Shown: positions 26,804 to 36,525, counted from the first letter of the stretch. The stretch: 64,000 bases of DNA from CAVQJU01 sp963755195 (GCA_963755195.1 CAVWIZ010000001.1:744001-808000), one strand, 5' to 3'. The notes: a model not told the origin generated them from the sequence alone. Program-made: numbers and translations.

Positions 26804-28759
26804 ATGAAGCCCCGAGACCTTCACATGTCCACCTTCGAATCGCGTGAGATATTCCGTTTTCGCGACTTCGAGCTCGATCTATCCGCGTACGAGCTGCGCC
26901 GTCAGGGCCACGCGATCAAACTCGAGCGCCGGCCGATGGACCTGCTCATCCTGTTGGTCGAGCGTCGGGGTCAGCTCGTTTCGCGCGGTGAGATCGTCGA
27001 CCGGCTTTGGGGCAAGGACGTATTCATCGAAGTCGAGACGGGAGTCAACACAGCGGTCAGCAAAGTCAGGCAGGCCCTCCGCGATTCACCGGAAGCTCCC
27101 GAATTTGTCGAAACGGTTGCGGGTAGGGGATACCGCTTCATTGCCCCTGTCGAAGTCGTTTCCGGCGCTGGTGGTCCATCTTCGCGAATCGTCTCGAGAC
27201 CGCAACCGGCCATGCCACCGCCCGAGGCCGGCACCGCCTTTCGCGCAGGCCGATCGCGAGCGCGTGGCCGGGCGCAGGTCGCCGTCGGATTGTTTGCTGT
27301 CGGACTGATGGTCGCCATCGTCGTGTGGGCCCTGGGGCGCGCCGTCCCGCCCGTGTCACGCGTGACGGTCGGTGTTCTGCCTTTCGAGAATCTCAGTGGC
27401 GATGCGCAGCACGATTACGTCGCGGAGGGCGTCTCCGAAGAGATGACCGCCACTCTTGGGCAAGTCGATCCGGAACAGATCGGTGTTCTCGGACGCACCT
27501 CGATGACGGCTTACAGGGGCACCACGAAGTCGCTTGCCGAGATCGGCCGCGAGTTGCGTGCCGACTATCTGGTGGAGGGCTCGATTCGGGCGGAGAAAGG
27601 TCAGCTCCGCATCACCTCAAAGCTGATTCGAGTGCTGGATCAAGTGCAAGTGTGGTCATCAACGTTCGATCGCGAACCGACGAGCATCCTGGAGTTGCAG
27701 CGAGAGCTGAGCGCCGTCATGGCGGAGCAGATCCGGTTGCGAGTCTCCCCCGGACACCTGGAAGTCATTGGCCGCCGGCAGACGCAGAATGCGGACGCGT
27801 ACGACCTCTATCTGCGTGGGCGTTATTACTGGAATCACTTCACGCCCGCCACGAACAAGCTGGCCGTCGAATATTACCAGCGGGCCGTGGCGCTCGACCC
27901 GAAGTACGCGCTCGCCTGGTCCGGGCTTGCCGACGTCTTCATGGGAGGGCCGATCAACAGCGATGTCTCGCCGCTGCAGGCGTTGCCTCCAGCCCGCGAC
28001 GCCGCGGCACATGCCGCCGGTGCTCAACGTGATCTTGCCGAAGTGCAGAGTTCGCTCGGGCACATCGCATTCTTTCTGGACTGGAATTGGCCGGCCGCGG
28101 AGGCCGCATTTCGACGCGCGATTGCGCTCGACGGCAACTATGTGGTGGCGCACCGCATGCTGGGGCACGTCCTCTCCCAAATGGGTCGGCGGGAGGAAGC
28201 AGAGGCGGCCATGCGCCGGGCGCGCGAGCTGGATCCGCTGCACCCGATGGTCCACGCGATTTCCGCGCAGGTCGCGTCGCAGGCACGCGACTATCCGGCA
28301 GCGCTCGACCACGCGCGAAAGGCGCTCGTGATCGACCCGGAGTTCTGGATCGGCTACGCGCAGCAGGGGCAAGCATACGAGCTGCTGGGCAAGCCGGAGC
28401 TTGCCTTGGAGGCTCTGACGAAGGCAGGCCGGTTCACCGCAGGCAACAGCATGACGCAGGCAGCGCGAGGCCATTTGCTCGCGACGTTGGGGCGGGCTCA
28501 CGAAGCCCGCGACGTGTTGACGGCGCTCGAAACGGCCTCGCGCGAACGGTATGTTCCGCCGACGGCGTTGGCGCTCGTGCACGCAGGTTTGGCTGAGCAG
28601 GAGGCCGTCTTCGAGTGGCTCGAGAGAGCCTATGCAGCGCATGACGTCCAGCTGATCTTTCTGCCAGTCGATCCCAGGTGGGATCCGTATCGGGCCGATC
28701 CTCGATTCAAGGTGCTCCTCGAGCGCTGTGGTTTTGCGCACGCTGCGGCAACGAAGTGA
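26804..28759 (+). CDS. CadC-like winged-helix regulator with TM, TolB-like and TPR domains
   Basis: About 650 residues (ATG 26804; ATG 26825 is equally good). An OmpR/CadC winged helix occupies about residues 15-110 (FRDFELDLSAYELRRQG, VETGVNTAVSKVRQALRDS, FVETVAGRGYRFIAPV). One transmembrane segment follows (VAVGLFAVGLMVAIVVWALG). Next comes a FlgO/TolB-like domain (VGVLPFENLSGDAQHDYVAE to ADYLVEGSIRAEKGQLRITS), then several TPRs (AYDLYLRGRYYWNHFTPATN, ALAWSGLADVFMGG, HRMLGHVLSQMGRREEAEAA). It resembles ToxR/CadC-type one-component membrane regulators that signal without phosphorylation. The stop overlaps the start of the deleted cysteine synthase (GTGA), so regulator and enzyme may once have been an operon. 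Confidence 0.85.
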   Translation: MKPRDLHMSTFESREIFRFRDFELDLSAYELRRQGHAIKLERRPMDLLILLVERRGQLVSRGEIVDRLWGKDVFIEVETGVNTAVSKVRQALRDSPEAPEFVETVAGRGYRFIAPVEVVSGAGGPSSRIVSRPQPAMPPPEAGTAFRAGRSRARGRAQVAVGLFAVGLMVAIVVWALGRAVPPVSRVTVGVLPFENLSGDAQHDYVAEGVSEEMTATLGQVDPEQIGVLGRTSMTAYRGTTKSLAEIGRELRADYLVEGSIRAEKGQLRITSKLIRVLDQVQVWSSTFDREPTSILELQRELSAVMAEQIRLRVSPGHLEVIGRRQTQNADAYDLYLRGRYYWNHFTPATNKLAVEYYQRAVALDPKYALAWSGLADVFMGGPINSDVSPLQALPPARDAAAHAAGAQRDLAEVQSSLGHIAFFLDWNWPAAEAAFRRAIALDGNYVVAHRMLGHVLSQMGRREEAEAAMRRARELDPLHPMVHAISAQVASQARDYPAALDHARKALVIDPEFWIGYAQQGQAYELLGKPELALEALTKAGRFTAGNSMTQAARGHLLATLGRAHEARDVLTALETASRERYVPPTALALVHAGLAEQEAVFEWLERAYAAHDVQLIFLPVDPRWDPYRADPRFKVLLERCGFAHAAATK

Positions 28760-29362
28760 CCAGTATCGCCTCCTCCGTTCTCCGTGCAATTGGCAACACG
28801 CCGCGGACTTGCGGATCGTCTCGAGCGACGAGGGCACAACACGTTCTGGACGGATCAGTTCCACAACACTGACGCGCTGAACGGCTACGCTGAGATCGGA
28901 CGTGAGCTGCTGGAGCAGGGCGACGGTCGCATCGACGTGTTTTGCGGCGCCGTGGGGACGGGCGGCATGCTGGCCGGCGTCGCGCGGGCCCTGCGCCAGG
29001 GCGGGAATCGCGCCCGCATCATCGCGCTCGAACCCGCCGAGTCGCCGGCGATGACACAGGGGCACGGTGGCGCGCACCGGGTCGAAGGCATCGCGACGGG
29101 ATCGATTCCTCCCCACATGTCGGCCCGGCCGTACGATGAGGCGCGGGCCATCGACGAGGCGGCCGGCCGCGAAATGGCGCGGCGGCTTGCGCGCGAAGAA
29201 GGCATGCTGGTGGGAACCTCGAGCGGCCTGAACATCGCCGCGGCGGTGCAAGTCGCGCGCGAACTCGGGCCGGGGCACGTCGTCGCCACCGTCGCCGTGG
29301 ACTCTGGCCTGAAGTACCTCGCCGGCGATCTCTTCGAGACCCGCCCGGCCCAATCCGCCTGA
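28756..29362 (+). pseudogene. cysK: Cysteine synthase with internal deletion
   Basis: GTG 28756 overlaps the CadC-like stop. The first 16 codons (TSIASSVLRAIGNTP) match the start of PLP-dependent cysteine synthases. The sequence then jumps near 28800-28806, with a frame change, into the C-terminal half: GLADRLERRGHNTFWTDQFH, DVFCGAVGTGGMLAGVARAL, GIATGSIPPHMSARPYDEAR and EGMLVGTSSGLNIAAAVQVA. About 110 residues, including the PLP-binding lysine and the SVKDR-like region, are missing. The protein cannot be active as written. It may be a real deletion or an assembly collapse; nearby genes show similar losses. Confidence 0.7.
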
Positions 29363-29424
29363 CACATTCACTCCTGTCGCAGTAGCCGTGCCTTCCGTGA
29401 CGGAGCTTTTTGGCGTGCCGAACG

Positions 29425-30618
29425 TCAAGGCGCCGGTTCGAGCCGAAGGAGCGCGCGGGCGTCGGTCAGCACGTACAGCGATCCGTCGGGACCCTGACGC
29501 ACGTCACGGATTCGCTCGTAGAGTCCTCCGAGCAGTTTCTCTTCGTGCGTGACGCGGCCCTTCCGCAATTCCAGCCGCCGCAGATGCTGACCGCTGAGCG
29601 CGCCGAGAAACGCGTGGTCGCGCCACGCCGGAAATCGATCGCCGGAGTATATGGTCAGACCCGACGGGGAGATCGACGGTGTCCAGTGGACGATGGGTTG
29701 ATCCATGCCGTTGCGTGCGGTGTCGCTGGAGATCGTCGTCCCGTCGTAGTTGATGCCAAACGTAATCGCTGGCCATCCGTAGTTGTGTCCGCGCGCGATG
29801 CGGTTGAGCTCGTCACCACCGCGGGGTCCGTGCTCATGCTCCCAGATCACGCCCGTGGACGGTTCGACGAATAGTCCCTGCGGGTTGCGCACGCCGTAGG
29901 CAAAGATCTCGGGTCGAGCATCGGCGCGATCAACGAACGGATTGTCCCGAGGGATGGTCCCATCGTCGTTCAGCCGCAGGATCTTGCCTTTGTGCGTGCG
30001 CAGATCCTGCGCCGGCGTTTTCTCGTGGCGCTCGCCGACGGTCATGTAGATCGTGCCGTCCGGACCAAACGCGATCCGCGATCCGCTATTGCCGCCATAC
30101 GTGCTCCAGGCATCGGCCACGAAGAGGTCGCGCACGCCGGTGATTCTCGCGCCGTCGAACCGCGCGCTCGCGAGCGCGGTCGTGTCACCGCGCTCCCCGG
30201 GCTTGGAGTACGTGAAGTAGATGGTCCGGTTCTGCGCGAAGAGGGGATGAAGGGCGACGTCCATCAGCCCGTCCTGCTGCCGCGTATCGACTGGCGGGAG
30301 GCCGCCGATGACGTCGGATGCCAGCCGCCCTTCGTGCATGAGCCGGAGCCGCCCGCCGCGTTCCGTGATGAGGATGTCGCCCTCGGGCAGAAACGCCATC
30401 GCCCACGGCTGGACGAGACCGTCAGTCAGCGTGACAACGCGGACGCGGGCTTTTTCGGTTGCAAACACCGACGGTTCAGGCAGGGTGCGGCCGGCGACGA
30501 GTCCGGCCGGAGGACGACCCGGAGTCCGGCCCGAAGAGCTCGTGCCGGAACGAAGCAGCGCGAACGCCGCGCCGAGTCCCAGCAGGGCCAGGGCCGCAGG
30601 AACGATGACGCGCTTCAT
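29425..30618 (-). CDS. PQQ-dependent aldose sugar dehydrogenase (GSDH/YliI family)
   Basis: Start ATG 30618, giving 397 residues with a signal peptide (MKRVIVPAALALLGLGAAFA). The six-bladed propeller motifs are ordered: GLVQPWAMAFLPEGDILITE, GLMDVALHPLFAQNRTIYFT, NSGSRIAFGPDGTIYMTVGE, GKILRLNDDGTIP, EIFAYGVRNPQGLFVEP, WEHEHGPRGGDELNRIARGH, NYGWP and VRQGPDGSLYVLTD. Family members oxidise aldoses in the periplasm with PQQ and calcium. The length is normal. It faces the plus-strand cysteine synthase fragment, and its 5' end is near an unrelated membrane-protein gene. Regulation is not visible. Confidence 0.85.
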   Translation of the reverse strand: MKRVIVPAALALLGLGAAFALLRSGTSSSGRTPGRPPAGLVAGRTLPEPSVFATEKARVRVVTLTDGLVQPWAMAFLPEGDILITERGGRLRLMHEGRLASDVIGGLPPVDTRQQDGLMDVALHPLFAQNRTIYFTYSKPGERGDTTALASARFDGARITGVRDLFVADAWSTYGGNSGSRIAFGPDGTIYMTVGERHEKTPAQDLRTHKGKILRLNDDGTIPRDNPFVDRADARPEIFAYGVRNPQGLFVEPSTGVIWEHEHGPRGGDELNRIARGHNYGWPAITFGINYDGTTISSDTARNGMDQPIVHWTPSISPSGLTIYSGDRFPAWRDHAFLGALSGQHLRRLELRKGRVTHEEKLLGGLYERIRDVRQGPDGSLYVLTDARALLRLEPAP

Positions 30619-30877
30619 GTCGGGCTCATCGGACCCTTCTCGTTCGCCTCGCCCACTTAGACACCGGCCCGAGCGTTCCGGCGCCATGCCATTGACACCT
30701 TCGGGCGCCAAAGCCAACCGGTTGACCGATGGAGTCAACTGGTTGGCTACTCGCCGCGTCGAACGCCCCGACTCGAGAAGTCGCTCGAGAAGCGCGCGTC
30801 ATGCAAAATGTTTCCGGCAGGCGCCATCCGTATCGTGTACTCTTCCGCGGACCGACAGGAGAACAAGGTGACGCGCC

Positions 30878-32011
30878 ATGTCAGCAGGGGCGTTCGCCAG
30901 CTCTCGACTCGGAGAATACGAAATGGTGTACTGGGCACTGGCGCTGTTGCCGGCTCTTCTGCATCCGCTGATCTTCCTGGGATACCGCCGGACACTCATC
31001 TCGAAGCGCGCAGAAGTGCGGCGCCTCACGGAAGGCCACGCGACAAAACTCTATCGAGACGCATACCGGCGCGAGCCGGACTACCTCTTTCAGCGGCTGT
31101 ACGGGAACTGGCTCTATATCATTCCCCTCGCGATCATCTTCTGCCTCGTGGTGCTCGCGGCGGTCGCCGTGCTCGCGCGCGCTGGATTAGCGCCGGCTGG
31201 AATTCCCAAAGAGGCACTCGAAAAGATCGCGGCGATCCCGTTTCCGGCCATCGCCGGCATCGTGGGGGCATTCATCTGGGGCCTCTACGACTGCATCTAC
31301 GACGCGCAACTGGCGCGCCTCACGCCCCCGGCGCTCCACATCGTGTGGTTCCGTCTGCTGCTCGGTGCCTCGCTCGCCCCACTCCTTGTCGCCGCGCTTG
31401 CCCCGGGGCTTCAAGCGCCGACGGCCTTCTTCATTCCCGCGCTGCCGATCCCGGCTTTCATCGCGTTCGGACAGAAGATCGCGAACGAGCGCCTGGGCAT
31501 CGGTCCGACGTCCCAATCGTCCGAGCCGGCCACGCTGCACCATCTTCAAGGCCTGACGGAAAACGTCATCCGCAGTCTCGCAAGCGCCGGCGTGGATAGC
31601 ACTCAGCATCTCGCCCACGGCGATCCCATCAACCTCTTCTTGCGCACCAACGTGCCCTGGAAGGTCATCCTCGATCTGATCGATCAGGCCCTTCTCTTCA
31701 ACTATGTGGGTGACAAGCTTCTCGTGTTTCGGCCGTCAGGTATTCGAGGTGCGGTGGAGCTCGCGGCGCTCGCCAGGAGCAAGGGCAGCCGGGATCCGGA
31801 TCTGTGCAGGCAAGCGAACGAGCTGATCGACAACCTGGCGAGCCAGAGCGGGACCGCGAGAGTCGCGATTGACAATGCGATTCTGACCGCCGCTGAGGAT
31901 CTTCAGCAGCGGCTGATCGCGGAGCTCTGGGGCACGACTTTCAAAGGCCAGCCCGCGAATGCGGTGCGGGGCGATTCGGACATCACGTTGCGTGGGACGC
32001 CGGCCGCGTAG
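30878..32011 (+). CDS. Unknown membrane protein paired with a radical SAM gene
   Basis: A 377-residue protein with about five hydrophobic helices (MVYWALALLPALLHPLIFLG, LYGNWLYIIPLAIIFCLVVL, PAIAGIVGAFIWGLYDCIYD, FRLLLGASLAPLLVAALAPG, AFFIPALPIPAFIAFG) followed by a 180-residue soluble C-terminal region (LTENVIRSLASAGVDSTQHL, DLIDQALLFNYVGDKLLVFR). No family is recognised. The next gene, a large radical SAM protein, starts 48 bases downstream on the same strand, so the two are probably cotranscribed, and the soluble domain may contact it. AAGGTGA precedes the ATG. Confidence 0.6.
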   Translation: MSAGAFASSRLGEYEMVYWALALLPALLHPLIFLGYRRTLISKRAEVRRLTEGHATKLYRDAYRREPDYLFQRLYGNWLYIIPLAIIFCLVVLAAVAVLARAGLAPAGIPKEALEKIAAIPFPAIAGIVGAFIWGLYDCIYDAQLARLTPPALHIVWFRLLLGASLAPLLVAALAPGLQAPTAFFIPALPIPAFIAFGQKIANERLGIGPTSQSSEPATLHHLQGLTENVIRSLASAGVDSTQHLAHGDPINLFLRTNVPWKVILDLIDQALLFNYVGDKLLVFRPSGIRGAVELAALARSKGSRDPDLCRQANELIDNLASQSGTARVAIDNAILTAAEDLQQRLIAELWGTTFKGQPANAVRGDSDITLRGTPAA

Positions 32012-32059
32012 TATCTCAGCGGTTTCGACTGGCTCAGGCCATTGGACGGGAGGAACTCG

Positions 32060-34288
32060 ATGCCGTCGATTGCAGAACGATGCTTCAAACCCAATCTACT
32101 GTCCATCGTCCCTCCGTTTTCAACGACCTGTCCTCCAGCCGGCGCGGCATATCTGCTCGGCTATCTGAAATCGCAGGGGTGCCGCGAGTTCGACTTCCTG
32201 GATTTGCGCCTCGGCGTTCCCGATGCGTACTCTCCGACGTTCAACTACACGGGTGTCTTTGCCGAAGCCTGGGTGTTCGACATCCCGGATCTGCCTCTCG
32301 TCCTGCAGCTGCTCGACCGCGTCCGAAAGGGCGAGCCGCTCACATGGACCCACAACCCGCTTCTCGAGCGATATTGCCTCGAACGGGGCATCTCGCCGAA
32401 GTATCTGATTTCCTATCTGAATGCCCTCGACAGCTATCTGGCCACGACCTTCGAGCAGATCCCCCAGATCGATTTCATCGGGTTTTCAGTCTGGACGACG
32501 AATTTTCTGACGACGTTGATGGCCGCGGCGCAGTTGAAGCGTCGCGCCAATCCGCCGGTGGTCGTGGCTGGTGGACCCCAGGTCACCGCGAGCCGCGCCA
32601 GCGCTCAACTCGGACTTCGGAGCGAGCTGTTCGACGTCGTCGCTCTGAGCGAGGGCGAGGAGACGCTGCTCGATCTCTACAACAACGTGTCGCCCGGCCG
32701 GGGCATGCGACCAGGCATTCCGGGCACGGTGTGGCTGGATTCGGCGTCCGGACAGTTTCGTCAAGCCGAGCGTCCGCTGATGCGGATCGGCGATCTGCCC
32801 GCCCCGAGCTTCACCGAGATGCACTTCGAGGCCTATCAAGAAGACGAATACCGAACCGCGCCGTTCCAGCTGTCGCGTGGATGCACGGACAAGTGTGAGT
32901 TTTGCAGCGAGCAGGTGTTCTGGCGCCGTTTCCGGCCGGACGCACCCGACCACGCCGTCGAGCACATCAAAGAGCTGCAACGCGACTACGGCATCGACTT
33001 CATCATCTTCGCTGATTCGCTGCTGAACGGCGTGCCGAAGCGCCTCGTCGAATTTGCCGAACGCCTGCTGCACGAACGGGTCGAGATCAGCTGGGCCGGT
33101 TTCATGCGCGCCCAGATGGATCCCGAGACGGCCCGGCTGATCGCGCGAGCCGGCTGCCACGACGTGTTCGTCGGCATTGAATCGTTCTCCGATGAAACGC
33201 TCGATTTGATGAAGAAACGGCGGACGAAGGCCCAGAACGTCGAAGCCGTCGAAGCATTTCTTGGCGCGGGCATCGGGATCACCGCGGGATTCGTCCCCGG
33301 TTTTCCGGGAGACAGCCGTGAAGCGTTTCTGCGCAGCGCGATGGTCTTACGCGACCTGCAGGGCCAGTTCCCGGGCCAGCTCGCGATCCATTGCGAGCCA
33401 TTTCTCGTGCAGCCGAACGCCCCTCTGTACCACAAGCTGGATCAGATGGGACTCGTCGCCAAGGCCTGGGACGAGGAATACCTCGATCAGGCTCCCGACT
33501 TCAAAGAGATCAGCGCCCAGGTGCTGTGTCGCGTCGACGGCCCCAGTCAGGGGATAGAACGGGTCGGCCGTGTGAACATCGTGCGATCGATCAAGAGCGA
33601 CGAGCCGGTCGTCAAGGACTACTCGTTCGAGGACGGCGCGGAAGAGTCGCTGGCGATTCATGCCTTCGAGTTCGACCATCTCGTCGAGGGATGGCATCTC
33701 GCGCGAAAGAAATCGAGCGTGGGCCATACCTACGCTTTGCTGTTGAACGATCAGGAAACGAAGGCGATGAAGGAGCTGCAGGATGAGGATCCGCTCACCG
33801 GGCCGGCAGAGGCCAAGGTCACGCCGATTCTCGAGCGCCTCGAAACCGCACACAGTATCGCGGCGTCGCGATTCCGCCCTCGTGTCGTGCGGAGCGTGTA
33901 CCATCGCGTTCCGGACGAGGGCTGCACCTATGCGGTGTCGCCGTTCGTGGTCATGCGGAAAATGGGCTGGAAACAGCGGAGTCAGTTCCTGATCGCGAAC
34001 GTGACCACGATGCGTCATTTCCGAAGGTCATCGATCGTCGGCGCCCTTCTGTCGTTCGTCAACAGCGCGCCGCGCACACACCTGGAACTGTTTGGATTCC
34101 TGAAGGAGCTGGGCTGGCGCGACCGTCAGTCGAGAAAGGCGATAGGAGAACTGCTGGAAACCGGAACCCTCGTGATCTGTTCTGTGGAGACCGCCGCTCA
34201 CGAAGGCGCCAGGCCTCCGGCGATCGCGCTGAGCTCCGTCATGCCGGCGGCACATGTCTTGACCTGGCACGGTCGCCAAACTTCATGA
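32060..34288 (+). CDS. B12-binding-type radical SAM protein
   Basis: ATG 32060 is preceded by GGGAGG at 32048-32053; the product has about 742 residues. The N-terminal third is Rossmann-like, as in B12-binding radical SAM proteins (PPAGAAYLLGYLKSQGCREF, IDFIGFSVWTTNFLTTLMAA, VVVAGGPQVTASRA), although the classical DxHxxG motif is not clear. The radical SAM domain has FQLSRGCTDKCEFCSEQVFW with C275, C279, C282, then IDFIIFADSLLNG, GCHDVFVGIESFSDETLDLM and ITAGFVPGFPGDSREAF. A 200-residue C-terminal extension includes a helix-turn-helix-like stretch (FLKELGWRDRQSRKAIGELL). Substrate unknown. The 3' end overlaps the convergent GNAT gene. Confidence 0.8.
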   Translation: MPSIAERCFKPNLLSIVPPFSTTCPPAGAAYLLGYLKSQGCREFDFLDLRLGVPDAYSPTFNYTGVFAEAWVFDIPDLPLVLQLLDRVRKGEPLTWTHNPLLERYCLERGISPKYLISYLNALDSYLATTFEQIPQIDFIGFSVWTTNFLTTLMAAAQLKRRANPPVVVAGGPQVTASRASAQLGLRSELFDVVALSEGEETLLDLYNNVSPGRGMRPGIPGTVWLDSASGQFRQAERPLMRIGDLPAPSFTEMHFEAYQEDEYRTAPFQLSRGCTDKCEFCSEQVFWRRFRPDAPDHAVEHIKELQRDYGIDFIIFADSLLNGVPKRLVEFAERLLHERVEISWAGFMRAQMDPETARLIARAGCHDVFVGIESFSDETLDLMKKRRTKAQNVEAVEAFLGAGIGITAGFVPGFPGDSREAFLRSAMVLRDLQGQFPGQLAIHCEPFLVQPNAPLYHKLDQMGLVAKAWDEEYLDQAPDFKEISAQVLCRVDGPSQGIERVGRVNIVRSIKSDEPVVKDYSFEDGAEESLAIHAFEFDHLVEGWHLARKKSSVGHTYALLLNDQETKAMKELQDEDPLTGPAEAKVTPILERLETAHSIAASRFRPRVVRSVYHRVPDEGCTYAVSPFVVMRKMGWKQRSQFLIANVTTMRHFRRSSIVGALLSFVNSAPRTHLELFGFLKELGWRDRQSRKAIGELLETGTLVICSVETAAHEGARPPAIALSSVMPAAHVLTWHGRQTS

Positions 34289-34754
34289 GTTTGGAGACCG
34301 TTTTTCCCTCGGCATCCGAGAACTGCTGCCCGACCTCGCGGTATCCCGCCTTCTCGTGAAGGTGCAGGGAGGGGATGTTCGGTGGCTTGGAGTACACGTC
34401 CGAGGCAATCGCCAGACGATGTTTCTGCGCGAGCGCATCGACCTCCAGATACAGTCTGGTCGCCACACCGCGACGCCGTGCCCGTTCGGCAACGATCACA
34501 CGATCGACATAGACGAAGTTCTCGTAGCGTTCGGTGAACCAGCGAAAATAGTCACTGTCGAGGTTGGACTCTTCCCCGAGCACCACAATCACTCCGGCGA
34601 CGTGGCCATCAAGGATGGCCATCCGCGCCAGCATGGAATGAGTCAGCAGCCAATCGGCCTTCGGTTGGTCGATGCGATTGACGTCAGGCACGGCGGCGTT
34701 GTTGAGCTCGTGGAGAATGACCGGATCGCGCAGGTCGTCCATGCGAGGCGTCAC
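34239..34754 (-). CDS. GNAT family N-acetyltransferase
   Basis: A 171-residue protein with the GNAT core: HVAGVIVVLGEESNLDS (beta 4), VYVDRVIVAERARRRGVATR with the acetyl-CoA loop RRRGVA, and PSLHLHEKAGYREVGQ (last strands). It begins MTPRMDDLRDPVILHELNNA. Length and motif order indicate a complete enzyme. The substrate cannot be told. It converges with, and overlaps by 50 bases, the radical SAM gene. It lies 19 bases from the end of the WEGDTLVV gene cluster, which is on the same strand and transcribed towards it. Confidence 0.85.
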   Translation of the reverse strand: MTPRMDDLRDPVILHELNNAAVPDVNRIDQPKADWLLTHSMLARMAILDGHVAGVIVVLGEESNLDSDYFRWFTERYENFVYVDRVIVAERARRRGVATRLYLEVDALAQKHRLAIASDVYSKPPNIPSLHLHEKAGYREVGQQFSDAEGKTVSKLMKFGDRARSRHVPPA

Positions 34755-34773
34755 GACGCTAGACCGACACCAG

Positions 34774-35688
34774 TCAGTCGACCTTCACCCGACGCCGGAA
34801 CTGCTGATTCTCGTTACAGATGAACTCGATGAGTTCGTCGTCCACCATCAGCTGCTGATTGATGCGCACGGTGAACGGCTTTGTATACGCCTTGGGATCT
34901 TCGACCGTGAGATCGATTTCCAGCTTCCCAAAGGTCGGACGGCGGAAGCGCTCGGTGAATTTCACCTGATTGCTGTGAGGACTGCCGTCCACGTCCAACC
35001 ACCCGTCGAACGTCCCCATCTCGGCGCCCCTGACGTTGTTCGTTTCCACGACGAGGGTGTCGCCTTCCCAGCGCCCCGCGGAGTAGCCATACCACCAGGG
35101 TTGAGGCTCGCCGAGCGGCGGGAGCTTGCGTCCATCCGTGTGGATGAATCGCAGGCCGTAGTTGGCCTCCCATGCGATGACGACCAGCTTGGGCGTTTGG
35201 ATGATCTGCCGCGGGTCCGGGTGCGTGTGGAGTGGGTGAATGCCCAGGGGCAAGCAGTTCGCGTCCGGATTGTCGACGCTGTTGGTGGCACTGCGCTGCT
35301 TCTTGATCTCCGCCGCCCAGGGGGTCAGCGGCAGACCGCCCTTGATGTTGGTCCCGATATCCCAGAACGCCGCAACCGGCGGCGAGTTGGGATCGGGAAC
35401 GACAGGCGGCGGGGCAGGCGGCGGGGCGCCGCGACCACCCCGTCCTGCCGCTTGATCGCCACCGTCAAAGAGCCCGGCGAGCACGGCCGGCACAGGATCG
35501 CGATCAGTTCTGCGCCAGACGCCGGAGAGGTCGGGCTTGCCGTCGGCCGTTCGAGGCGGCGGCGCGTCGAGCCGCGGGCGTCCCTGCGCGTCCCGCGGGA
35601 CGCCGGCTTCTTCATGCTTGGGCCACTGCGCCGCGACGGACACCGAACACGCCACGGCAATGGCCATCGCTCTCAGAATCTTCTGCAT
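34774..35688 (-). CDS. Secreted WEGDTLVV-family protein, copy 7 (intact)
   Basis: Start ATG 35688 (GAGGT eight bases upstream); 304 residues with a signal peptide (MQKILRAMAIAVACSVSVAA). It reads QWPKHEEAGVPRDAQGRPRL, RTADGKPDLSGVWRRTDRDP, a Gly/Pro-rich stretch, PVAAFWDIGTNIKGGLPLTP, NCLPLGIHPLHTHPDPRQII, VVIAWEANYGLRFIHTDGRK, GYSAGRWEGDTLVVETNNV, FTERFRRPTFGKLEIDLTVE and VDDELIEFICNENQQFRRR. It is the short type also found as copy 9 at 59833, with the same FRDIG/FWDIG-NIKGGLPL and ELIEFICxENQQF ends. It is the last of three tandem family genes on this strand. Confidence 0.8.
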   Translation of the reverse strand: MQKILRAMAIAVACSVSVAAQWPKHEEAGVPRDAQGRPRLDAPPPRTADGKPDLSGVWRRTDRDPVPAVLAGLFDGGDQAAGRGGRGAPPPAPPPVVPDPNSPPVAAFWDIGTNIKGGLPLTPWAAEIKKQRSATNSVDNPDANCLPLGIHPLHTHPDPRQIIQTPKLVVIAWEANYGLRFIHTDGRKLPPLGEPQPWWYGYSAGRWEGDTLVVETNNVRGAEMGTFDGWLDVDGSPHSNQVKFTERFRRPTFGKLEIDLTVEDPKAYTKPFTVRINQQLMVDDELIEFICNENQQFRRRVKVD

Positions 35689-35716
35689 GTGTACCTCACG
35701 GCTCGTGCACGACTGG

Positions 35717-36525
35717 TCACCTTCCAGCGGCAGGCGCGTTCGCGTTCTTGGCGCGCTCCATGTCCCTGATTCTCTTGAGCACCGGCAAATCGTGCTCCTC
35801 TTCGTGGCAGGCCGCCTCCAGCAGATCGCCTTTTCCGACCAGCCGCTTGATCGGTATCGCGATCGTGAACGGCCGCGTATAGACGATCGGATCGGTGATC
35901 GTCGCCTCGTACGCGATCGTGTTGGCATCCACCGGCTTGAACCGTTCGACAACGTGTTCGGCGTGGCTGAAGACATCGCCCACTTCGTTGCCCCAGGTCT
36001 TGCCATTGAGATTGGTCGTCTCGACAACGAGCGTATCGCCGTCCCAATGACCGATTGAATCGCCCTGCCACAAACGAATGGTGTCGGGCAGGTGGCGCGT
36101 CCGGGTGAGAGAAATCAGCCGCCACGACATTCGCTCGTGCAGCGTGGCGATCGTGTCGCGTGTCTGAACGATGTGAAACGGCGTCGGAACATAGATCGAT
36201 CGCGGCACACCGGCTGGAAAGCAGTGCGCCGTCGGATCGTCATAGCCGCGGATCGGCGTATCGCGGTATTCACGTTCCGCGCGCGCCCACGGCTGATAGG
36301 GGAGCCTGCCGTCCGGCGGATCGATGACGACGCCGCGGGCCGGCGGCGTGAGCGCTCCGGGGCTTGGGCCGCGGGCTTCGAGACCGTAATTGGATGCCGC
36401 CGGCGTCAGACTCGAACAACCCGTTCAGGTCGGGTTTGCCGTCAGCCGTTCGACGCACTGAGGCAGGCGCTTTCCAGGGCTGCGGCCGCTGAACCGGCGG
36501 ACTGAACGCCAGCGCCGGCGCTCGG
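35717..36525 (-). CDS. Secreted WEGDTLVV-family protein, copy 6 (start lost, one frameshift)
   Basis: The frame begins without a start or signal peptide in VQRPQPWKAPASVRRTADGK, then PDLNGLFESDAGG. After a frame change near 36395 it reads PAASNYGLEARGPSPGALTP, VVIDPPDGRLPYQPWARAER, CFPAGVPRSIYVPTPFHIVQ, GDSIGHWDGDTLVVETTNLN, VVERFKPVDANTIAYEATIT and LEAACHEEEHDLPVLKRIRD. The 5' end is fused to the C-terminal part of copy 5, which suggests that a deletion removed its signal sequence. It ends 28 bases before copy 7 starts. Confidence 0.65.

Noticed and set aside
27659..29428. A minus-strand open frame of 589 codons opposite the CadC-like and cysteine synthase genes
   Set aside because: No domain, signal peptide or motif; it is the antisense shadow of a GC-rich coding strand.
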